A stretch of 5,796 nt of DNA, from the NCBI GenBank assembly GCA_044870185.1, contig JBIOYL010000117.1, positions 1 through 5,796 on the forward strand, read 5' to 3'. Shown here in pieces: positions 1 through 5,796 of the stretch. The first letter of the stretch is position 1. Each line of letters starts with the position of its first letter. Made by a program: the position numbers and the translations under genes. The notes under the pieces were generated by a model that searched no databases, was not told the origin of the DNA, and saw only the letters and a program-made list of their open reading frames with translations. The stretch comes from JBIOYL01 sp044870185 (GTDB lineage Bacteria; Actinomycetota; CALGFH01).

Positions 1-236
1 GCGTCGCCCAGGCGCTGCTCGGCCAGGCCGTGCGCTGGTCACGCGACCAGCAGGCTTGCGAGCTGGTCGCGTGGGTGGCCGAGGACAACCCCGCGGCCCG
101 CAGGCTGTACGCGCGCGTCGGCTTCCGCCCGGCCAGGGCGCGCCAGCCGCTGCCCTCCAACCCCGCCGTGGACGAGCTGTTGCTGCGCCTGCCCTTGGAC
201 CCGCCGGCCACCGTGCAGGAGAGCAGGTCGCGGTAG
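1..236 (+). CDS. GNAT-family N-acetyltransferase, C-terminal part (5' truncated by window edge)
   Basis: The frame is open from base 3 and ends at TAG 234-236, giving about 77 visible residues. It shows the end of a GCN5-related acetyltransferase fold: an amphipathic helix (VAQALLGQAVRWSRDQQ), a beta strand with VAWV, then the hallmark D-N-P-A-A-R-R-L-Y-x-R-x-G-F-R segment (motif B), in which the conserved Asn and the LY..GF pair sit near the acetyl-CoA site. The family transfers an acetyl group from acetyl-CoA to an amine; the substrate cannot be told from this end. The tail after GF (about 40 residues, Pro-rich, with DELLLRLPL as a likely last strand) is normal in length. The start and motif A lie left of the window. 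An internal GTG at 30 opens a shorter frame but is not the real start, since homology continues upstream of it. It is convergent with the minus-strand remnants that follow. Confidence 0.85.
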   Translation, partial: VAQALLGQAVRWSRDQQACELVAWVAEDNPAARRLYARVGFRPARARQPLPSNPAVDELLLRLPLDPPATVQESRSR

Positions 237-315
237 CGGTCATGGTCGGTGGCTCGGCCGATACACCGCGCCACTGGAAGCAGCGCTTGCACAGGCGCCC
301 TCGGGCCAGGTCGCC
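237..315. other. Short gap between the convergent acetyltransferase and regulator remnant
   Basis: This 79-base stretch lies between the acetyltransferase stop and the stop of the LuxR-type fragment on the other strand. On the minus strand the open frame of the composite ORF ends here (TGA at 242-240), but its residues are compositional shadow. I found no strong hairpin with a T-run, so no terminator can be called. Confidence 0.4.
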
Positions 316-498
316 TCAAGGGGGGAGCCGGTCGCACGCCCGCCGCGCCTGCTCCAGGGCATCCGGCCACGCGCCGTGCAGCTGCATGATCTCGGCGCGG
401 TGCACCAGGCATTGACCGCGGAAGGCCACCAGGTCCGGCTGCGCCGCGCACCAGTGGCTCGGCGCCGCCGTCCACTCCTGCGCCCGGCGCGCATCGAA
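316..498 (-). pseudogene. Interior fragment of a TPR-containing LuxR-type transcriptional regulator
   Basis: In the same minus frame as the reductase tail, beginning about nine codons after its TGA, lie about 60 residues ending at TGA 318-316. The segment runs from FDARRAQEWTAA through HWCAAQPDLVAFRGQCLVHR to AEIMQLHGAWPDALEQAR and RACDRLPP. This resembles, from memory of the family, the tetratricopeptide-like helical region of actinobacterial LuxR-type regulators, where a W-C-x-A-Q-P-D-L-V stretch is followed by a helix pair with R-A-E-I-M-Q-L-H-G-x-W. It has neither the N-terminal part nor the C-terminal helix-turn-helix and has no start, so it is a gene relic. It does not look like a copy of the MalT-like regulator at the right of the window; it belongs to another regulator type. 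The stop after LPP is probably out of the original frame context, since the family continues with further TPR helices. Confidence 0.6.
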
Positions 499-525
499 TC
501 GCTCTCCGGGTCCTGCTTCCCTGCT

Positions 526-756
526 TCACGCTTCCTGGCGGCCGACCTGGTAGTGGACGAGGACGTTGCCCGAGCCTTCCCAGGTGCGCGTGCCGACCAG
601 CCGCAGCGACTGGCGGCTGCCGAGCGGCCGGTCCGGTCGGTGCGCCGAGGCGATCGCGGGCTGCCCGTCGAAGATCGGCGTGCCACCGCCGACCACGACC
701 GGGCCGACCGCGCGGCCGACGATGCGGGTGGTGTGCCGCCACGGCCCGGTCCGGTC
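526..756 (-). pseudogene. RibD C-terminal / dihydrofolate-reductase-like protein, C-terminal fragment
   Basis: Reading minus from 756 to TGA at 528-526 gives 76 residues in a frame different from the SnoaL-like piece. Visible are VGPVVVGGGTPIFDG, the strand plus glycine-rich NADPH-contacting turn of the RibD_C/DHFR-like fold, and the closing strands LRLVGTRTWEGSGNVLVHY, typical of the last beta hairpin of these reductases. Homology is convincing from about 705 to 526. The 17 residues before it (starting DRTGPWRH) are probably junction sequence. The loop between the two motifs is longer than I expect. The N-terminal part of the fold is absent and no start codon with a binding site is seen, so this is a remnant. 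The family reduces pterin- or pyrimidine-type substrates with NADPH; many actinobacterial members have no known substrate. The stop codon looks like the genuine original C-terminus. Confidence 0.7.
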
Positions 757-956
757 TGCTGGGCCGCCTGGGATGCCGCCTTCCAGAACGCCTCGATGGC
801 GTGCCGTCCCCGCACCGGCTCGGAGCCCGGCGCCATAATCTCGGCATCCTCGGCGTAGAAGGCGGTCATGGTGGCGGCGTCGCCCTGGTAGAACAGCTCC
901 TCGAACGTTCGGGTGAAGCAGTCGACTTCCTGCCGGTCAAGGGTGGTCAGGGCCAT
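756..956 (-). pseudogene. SnoaL/DUF4440-like (nuclear transport factor 2 fold) protein, N-terminal half only
   Basis: It starts with ATG at 956-954 behind a good ribosome binding site, AGAGGA (968-963), six bases away. The first 65 or so residues read like a SnoaL-like/DUF4440 protein: an N-terminal helix (FTRTFEELFYQGDAATMTAF), then YAEDAEIMAPGSEPVRGR with the usual acidic D-A motif followed by a Pro-Gly turn, then HAIEAFWKAA. Such proteins form a cone-shaped alpha+beta barrel of about 120-140 residues used by ketosteroid-isomerase-like enzymes and many uncharacterised proteins. Here the beta-sheet half is missing: after residue 65-67 the frame becomes R/S/P-rich shadow sequence and runs on to TGA at 242-240. 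In another frame from about 756 a different gene tail begins. I read this as the 5' half of a gene joined by deletion to another gene's 3' end. Because start and binding site are intact it may still be translated. The exact joint is uncertain by about 50 bases. Confidence 0.7.
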
Positions 957-1047
957 CGGTGATCCTCTGGTGGGGCGCTGCTCGCCGGTTCCCGATCAGA
1001 GCACCGCGGGTCCCAGCCGCACAGGTGCCTGACGACTGGCCGTAGTC
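957..1047. other. Leader region upstream of the SnoaL-like remnant; no gene seen
   Basis: It contains the ribosome binding site noted separately and an imperfect dyad, GACT-N6-AGTC (1034-1046), directly after the stop of the 32-codon ORF. The dyad is too short to name as an operator or terminator. No convincing -35/-10 pair is visible on the minus strand. Confidence 0.3.
963..968 (-). promoter_or_regulatory. Ribosome binding site of the SnoaL-like remnant
   Basis: AGAGGA on the minus strand, six bases before ATG 956-954. It fixes the start and shows that the 5' end of this broken gene is intact. Confidence 0.65.
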
Positions 1048-1146
1048 CTACTCGACGGCGTCCTTGTGGACCCTGGCGGAGAGCTGGTTCATCGCTGTCC
1101 TCCGTCCGGTGTCGAGCAGGCCCCGGATGCGGAGCTCGTAGTGCAC
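1048..1146 (-). CDS. Possible small ORF or remnant, 32 codons, unknown function
   Basis: GTG at 1146-1144 preceded by GAGGA (1155-1151) four bases away opens a 32-residue frame ending TAG 1050-1048. The first residues, VHYELRIRGLL, look like the beginning of small actinobacterial proteins that start with a Y-E-L/I-R-V/I-x-G strand. The rest, DTGRRTAMNQLSARVHKDAVE, is not something I recognise, and the usual length of such proteins is two to three times greater. It may be a truncated relic like the pieces downstream of it, or chance. No membrane segment or signal peptide is visible. It is on the same strand as, and 91 bases upstream of, the SnoaL-like start. Confidence 0.3.
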   Translation of the reverse strand: MHYELRIRGLLDTGRRTAMNQLSARVHKDAVE

Positions 1147-1422
1147 CGATTCCTCATGTCCGTCATTGTCCACACGGCTCGGCGCCGCCGGGTTGGCCAT
1201 GGAGCGATGCCACCTGGAGCGGCCCAGCAACGGGCGCGTTGGCGCCGGCCGGTCTTGGGCGACCGCCGAGGGGCTGGGCGCTCGGTGCGTGCACGTCAGC
1301 TCCTTGCGGCTCTCGCGGGCTGCCGGACGGTCCACCGGACGGGGTCGCCGCTGCTGCTGGCCAGGGAACGGACGGACAGCGGAGGTGGCCAGGCGGGCAT
1401 GAGCCGACCGCCGGCCGCCAGG
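1147..1422. other. Non-coding or decayed spacer downstream of the ABC operon
   Basis: Between the permease stop and the small ORF I find no frame with recognisable protein sequence on either strand. The open frames here have shadow-like R/P/G/A-rich composition and no binding site. DrrA/DrrB-type operons are often followed by a DesK-type sensor kinase, but no kinase motif appears here. Minor structures are a CGGTC-N6-GACCG hairpin (1250-1265) and two copies of CCGGACGG (1323-1330, 1335-1342). There is no T-run, so a factor-independent terminator for the operon is not supported. Confidence 0.45.
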
Positions 1423-2336
1423 TCAGGTCGTGACCGTCGACGGTGACCAGCTGAAGCGGCGCAGCGCGACGGCCAGCCCGGCGGCGCCCCAGGCGGCCAG
1501 GGCGGCAAGGTCGGTCCACGCCACCGCGGTGCCGTGGACGGCGGGATCGAAAGCGTGATGCAGGCCGTTGGCCAGGTGCTCGGCGGGGAGCACGTTGGCG
1601 ACCTGCTGCAGCCAGGGCGGCAGGTCGGCGGTGGGGATGAACACGCCGGAGATGAAGTACAGGGGCAGGCTGATCGCCTGCACGGTGGGGGTGGCCGAAT
1701 CGACCGAGCCGATGGCCGTGGACAGCGCGTAGGCCAGACAGGCAAAGGCGGCCGAGCCGACCAGGGTGATCAGCAGCACGCCCAGCACGGCAGGGCGGTG
1801 GAGGGTGACGCCGTAGGCGAGCCGCCCGATGCCCAGCAGGACCGCCACGCCGGCCAGGCAGACCAGCAGCGTGGTGGCGGCTTGGGCGGCGATTAGGACC
1901 TGGGCGGGGACGGGCGTGGCGCGGCGTCGCCGGAGGATGTCGCTCTCCCGCTGGCTGACCAGGGTGGTGACGAGGTTGGCAAAGCAGGCGACCACGACCG
2001 CCAACGCGGCGATCCCGGGCACGTAGTAGGTGGCGGCCTGGACGTGGTCGGCGCCGACCGGGTGGTTGCCGAACACGCCCACGAACAGGACCAGGAAGAT
2101 GACCGGGAACCCGATGGCGGCAACCAGGCCGCCTTGACGGCTGCGGGTGAGGGGGACGAGGTTGTAGCGGACCTGGTGGGCGACCAGGCCCAGCGGCCCC
2201 TTGCCACCGCTTGGCGGGCCGGGCCGGGCGGCGGCCGACGCTGCCGCGCCTGGCCGCCCGGCGTCTGGCCGCCCGGCGTCTGGCCGCCCGGCCCGGCGGG
2301 CGCGCAGCCGGCGGGCAAGCCAGCGGATGAGGAGCA

Positions 2337-2340
<4 letters not shown>
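1423..2340 (-). CDS. ABC-2 type transporter permease (DrrB-like exporter membrane subunit)
   Basis: This 305-residue integral membrane protein is the export channel half of a two-gene ABC transporter. It begins with a cytoplasmic Arg/Pro/Ala-rich tail (residues 1-70), then six hydrophobic segments at about 72-91, 104-128, 147-171, 184-210, 219-236 and 277-293. The family signature lies around residues 224-260: PLYFISGVFIP, then LPPWLQQVANVLPAEHLANGL. Length and topology fit ABC-2 permeases such as those for daunorubicin-type drugs, though the cargo is unknown. The start chosen is ATG 2340-2338, which overlaps the ATPase stop (ATGA) and has AAGGGGG (2354-2348) seven bases upstream; the second ATG at 2337 is an equally possible start. 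The overlap implies translational coupling. The N-terminal tail carries a 15-base tandem repeat (GRPDA units), unusual for the family. As sequenced, the frame also runs open upstream into the frameshifted ATPase, but that upstream part is not permease sequence. Confidence 0.88.
2251..2292 (-). repeat. 15-base tandem repeat, 2.8 copies, inside the permease 5' end
   Basis: The plus-strand unit tggccgcccggcgtc occurs at 2251-2265 and 2266-2280, followed by a partial third copy (first 12 bases, 2281-2292). On the coding strand it encodes repeated GRPDA in the cytoplasmic N-terminal tail. The unit keeps the reading frame, so copy number could vary without breaking the protein. Confidence 0.85.
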
Positions 2341-3306
<966 letters not shown>

Positions 3307-3311
3307 CGGCG

Positions 3312-3318
3312 CTCCTTT
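3312..3318 (-). promoter_or_regulatory. Ribosome binding site of the ABC ATPase
   Basis: AAAGGAG on the minus strand, five bases before ATG 3306-3304. It is the best match to the 16S rRNA tail in this leader and decides the start in favour of 3306 over 3345. Confidence 0.75.
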
Positions 3319-3343
3319 CCGTTGTGGTGTCTGTCCTGCCCGC

Positions 3344-3349
3344 ACGGTA
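3344..3349 (-). promoter_or_regulatory. Weak -10 candidate for the ABC operon
   Basis: TACCGT on the minus strand would place transcription start about 30 bases before the ATPase ATG. The only -35-like hexamer nearby, CTGACG (3376-3371), is 21 bases away, longer than the usual spacing. This is a guess from position and sequence only. Confidence 0.25.
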
Positions 3350-3443
3350 GGGGCTGCCGGCGGGTCGGGTCGTCAGCCGCAGGTGCCGTTTCGGGGTGAA
3401 CATCTGTCGGCCCGGCGGAGGTGGCCCGGTAGCCGAAGGTCGC

Positions 3444-3487
3444 ATCCGGGTAGGAGCAGCTCACCCCGACGGGGGCAGGGCCCGGAT
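3444..3487. promoter_or_regulatory. Cluster of inverted repeats in the divergent control region (candidate operator)
   Basis: Between the exporter and the regulator lie a perfect 7-base inverted repeat, ATCCGGG (3444-3450) with CCCGGAT (3481-3487), enclosing two small palindromes: GAGC-A-GCTC (3454-3462) and CCCCG-A-CGGGG (3464-3474). Dyads in a divergent promoter region are a usual place for a regulator to bind. In DNA this rich in G and C, short dyads also arise by chance, and I do not recognise a known operator consensus. Confidence 0.3.
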
Positions 3488-3546
3488 CGGTAGGCTGCCG
3501 TCGCGGTGCGGTGCCACCGCTGTCGGGGCGCCTGCAGCCGGCGCCC

Positions 3547-3552
3547 TACAAT
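3547..3552 (+). promoter_or_regulatory. -10 element candidate for the MalT-like regulator
   Basis: TACAAT is a five-of-six match to the sigma-70 TATAAT and stands out in this GC-rich stretch. Transcription would start near 3559, about 30 bases before ATG 3590. No good -35 hexamer is seen at 16-18 bases upstream (that position reads CGGGGC), so activation by a regulator or an extended-type promoter would be needed. It also argues against the upstream GTG at 3506 as start. Confidence 0.45.
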
Positions 3553-3563
3553 GGGCGGGCGTG

Positions 3564-3580
3564 CCGGGGTCCCATCCCGG
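3564..3580 (+). promoter_or_regulatory. Small hairpin in the leader of the MalT-like regulator
   Basis: CCGGG (3564-3568) pairs with CCCGG (3576-3580) across a seven-base loop, immediately before the GGGGTG-type binding site of ATG 3590. It could tune translation initiation; the stem is short, so this is tentative. Confidence 0.25.
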
Positions 3581-3589
3581 GGTGTGGCG

Positions 3590-5796
3590 ATGACGGGGCA
3601 GAACGCGATGGCCGAACCGCCCGGAACGACCGTCCCGCAAGCGGGCGCCGGCGAGCCCGATGGACTGCTGGCCACCAAGCTGCATGTGCCCCGCCCGCCG
3701 CCGGGCTTCGTGGCCCGCCCCCGTCTGCTGGAGCGGCTGGAGGAGGGGCTGGCGCGGGGGCTGCTGCTGGTGTGCGCGCCGGCCGGGTTCGGCAAGACCG
3801 CCCTGCTGGCCGACTGGGCCCGGGCCGGCCGCCGGCCGGTCGCCTGGCTGTCGCTGGACGCCGGCGACAACGACCCGGCCAGGTGCTGGCGGCATGTCGC
3901 CGCCGCCGTTGACCAGGTGCGCCCGGGCGTGGCCGAGCGGGTCACCCCGCTGCTCGGCCCGCCGGCGCCACCCTCGTTTGAGGGGCTGGTGACCACGCTG
4001 ATCAACCAGCTGGCCACCCAGCCCGGTGAGGAGGTGCTGCTGGTCCTGGACGACTACCAGCTGATCGAGGCCCACCAGGTGCACGCCTCGCTCGGGTTCC
4101 TGCTGGAGCATCGGCCACCGGGCCTGCGGCTGCTGCTGGCCAGCCGCGCCGACCCGCCGCTGCCGCTGGCCAGGTTGCGCGCCCGCGGACAGCTGGCCGA
4201 GCTGCGCCAGCGCGAGCTGCGCTTCACCGCCGAGGAGGCCGCAGGGCTGCTACGCGAGGCGGTCGGGCCCGACCTGCCCGACGCGGCGGTGGCGGCGCTG
4301 GTGGCGCGGACCGAGGGGTGGGCGGCTGGCCTGCAGCTGGCCGGCCTGTCGCTGCGGGGACAGCCCGACATGGCCGGGTTTGTGGCGTCGTTCTCCGGCA
4401 GCCACCGCTATGTGCTGGACTTCCTGGCCGAGGAGGTGCTGGACCGCCAGCCTGATCACCTGGTCCGGTTTCTGCTGGAGACCTCGGTGCTGGAGCGGCT
4501 GTCGGGACCGCTGTGTGATGCCGTCCGTGGCCGCAGCGACAGCCAGCGGCTGCTGGAGCAGGCCGAGCGGGCTAACCTGTTCCTGGCGCCGTTGGACGCG
4601 GTGCGCGGCTGGTGGCGCTACCACCAGCTGTTCGCCGACCTGCTCCGGGTGCGCCTGCAGCAGCAACAGCCCGACCGGCTGCCGGCGCTGCACCAGGCGG
4701 CGGCGGCCTGGTCAGAGGCGCACGGGCTGGTCGACGACGCGGTGCGCCATGCGCTGGCCGCCGGGGAGGCCGTCTGGGCGGCGCGGCTGGTCGAGCGGCA
4801 CGCCGACGGGCTGCTGGTGCGCAGCGAGGGGCCACGCTGGCCCGGTGGCTTGCGGCACTGCCCAACGAGCTGGTCGCCTCGCGGCCCCGGCTGCTGCTGG
4901 CGCAGGCGCTGCTGGCCCTGCTCAGCGGCCGCGTGGATCAGGTCGAGGGCCCGCTGGATGCCGCCGAGTGCGCGCTGGCAGGCGCCGGAGGCGTGGTCGA
5001 GGAGCCCTATGAGCCGTCGGTGGGCAGGGCCGCAAGCCTGCTGGCCAACGTCCCCGCGGCGATCGCGTTGGATCGCGCGTACCTGGCCGAGCTGCGCGGC
5101 GACGCCGATCGTGCGATCGCCTTCGCCCGCCGAGCCCTGGCCGAGATCGGCCAGGGCGACTGGATGCTGGACTCCACCGGCCGCGGCTACCTGGCCATCG
5201 CCGAGTGGTTGCGCGGCCGGCTGCCCGAGGCCGAACGCGCCTTCACCGCAAGCCTCACCGGGTGGCTGGCGGCCGGCGAGCGCTTCGTGGCCGTGCGGGT
5301 CTGCGAGCTCCTCGGCCAGGTCCAGCGCGCCCAGGGCCGCCTGGACGCGGCGGTCGGGACCTACCAGCGGATGCTGAAGTTCACGGCGGCCTCCGGCCAG
5401 CCGGCCCTGGCCGCCGCGGGCGTCGCGTACGTGGGCATGGCCGAGGTGGCCTACCAGCGAGGCGATCTGGACGCCGCCCTGCAAGATGCCACCGAGGGCA
5501 TACGGCTGTGCCACCGGCTTGCTTACGCCCAGCCGCTGGCCACGGGTTTGGCCGCGCTGGCGTGGATCCGACAGGCTCAGGGTGATCCCCAGGGTGCCCT
5601 CCATGCGATGGACGAAGGGGAGCGCGTTGCCCCGGAGGGTGAGGTGGTCGGCCTGCTCAACCCCGTTGCCGCACAGCATGCGCGACTCCTGCTGGCTCAG
5701 GGCGACATCGGCCGGGCGGCCCGCTGGACAAAGGAGCGGCATCTGGGCCCAAACGATGACGTGAACTACCAGAGGGAGCCGGAGCATCTGGTGCTG
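3590..5796 (+). CDS. MalT-like LuxR-family transcriptional regulator (STAND ATPase with TPR-like repeats), frameshifted and 3' truncated
   Basis: Large signal-transducing ATPase that normally ends in a LuxR helix-turn-helix and activates transcription on binding a ligand. Start ATG 3590 is chosen because a -10 candidate and GGGGTG lie just upstream; ATG 3608 is the alternative. Residues 26-50 (LLATKLHVPRP...VARPRLLERL) are the family's N-terminal signature. The P-loop APAGFGKTA is at 63-71 and Walker B LLVLDDYQLI at 150-159. LLLASRADPPLPLARLRARG (181-200) and TEGWAAGLQLAGLSL (241-255) follow, then the winged-helix part with WWRYHQLFADLLR (341-353). After residue 414 one base is missing in the G run 4828-4831. 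The next frame continues without stop to the window end as GATLARWLAALPNELV and about seven helical TPR-like repeats (for example LAELRGDADRAIAFARRAL and LGQVQRAQGRLDAAVGTY). About 735 residues are visible; I expect 150-200 more, including the DNA-binding domain, beyond the edge. Read literally, the protein ends in shadow sequence at 5377. The inducer is unknown. Confidence 0.88.

Noticed and set aside
240..956. A real 238-residue protein
   Set aside because: Only the first 65 or so residues resemble a known fold. The remainder is out-of-frame sequence of two other gene remnants.
1034..1046. A dormancy-regulator (DosR/DevR) type box, from GACT-N6-AGTC
   Set aside because: Spacing and flanks do not match the known 20-base consensus, and it lies just after the stop of a small ORF.
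1147..1422. A sensor kinase or other third gene of the ABC operon
   Set aside because: No kinase H-box, N-box or membrane segments were found in any frame; only shadow-like short frames.
3506..3589. GTG at 3506 as start of the MalT-like regulator
   Set aside because: The added residues (MRCHRCRGACSRRPT...) are not family-like, and the -10 candidate TACAAT lies downstream of this codon.
4618..5787. Long minus-strand open frame of 389 codons opposite the regulator
   Set aside because: It is antisense shadow of the TPR-like region of the MalT-like regulator, with no domain or binding site of its own.

Overview
The window is high-GC DNA (about 70% or more by eye) with G/C-ending codons and AGGAG-type ribosome binding sites. 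Together with the gene families present, this points to an actinobacterium (Actinomycetota), probably a soil type or a metagenome-derived relative. Species cannot be told from the sequence.

Layout, left to right. (1) Bases 1-236 hold the C-terminal part of a plus-strand GNAT acetyltransferase cut by the window edge. (2) Bases 316-956, minus strand, are a gene graveyard. The first half of a SnoaL/DUF4440-type protein with a good start and ribosome binding site runs into the last part of a RibD_C/dihydrofolate-reductase-like protein. That is followed, after a natural-looking stop, by about 60 residues from the interior of a TPR-bearing LuxR-type regulator. A 238-codon open frame crosses all three pieces but is meaningful only in its first 65 or so residues. 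(3) Bases 957-1422 hold at most one tiny minus-strand ORF and otherwise nothing recognisable. (4) Bases 1423-3306, minus strand, are a two-gene ABC exporter operon of the DrrA/DrrB type: ATPase first, then a six-helix ABC-2 permease, joined by an ATGA stop/start overlap. The ATPase carries one extra base in a four-base C run (gggg at 2559-2562 on the plus strand). (5) Bases 3307-3589 are the divergent control region, with a TACAAT -10 candidate for the rightward gene and several small inverted repeats. (6) From 3590 to the right edge runs a MalT-like (LuxR-family) STAND ATPase regulator with a TPR-like region. It lacks one base in a GGGG run at 4828-4831 and loses its C-terminal DNA-binding domain to the window edge.

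How they fit together: the exporter and the large regulator are divergently transcribed from a shared region, which suggests, but does not prove, that the regulator controls the exporter or both respond to the same compound. Both genes have one single-base frame disruption of opposite sign in a four-base G/C run. Consensus sequencing error is therefore at least as likely as real decay. I see no tRNA, rRNA, CRISPR array, insertion sequence or attachment site, and no convincing undescribed system. The most unusual part is the three-gene composite remnant.
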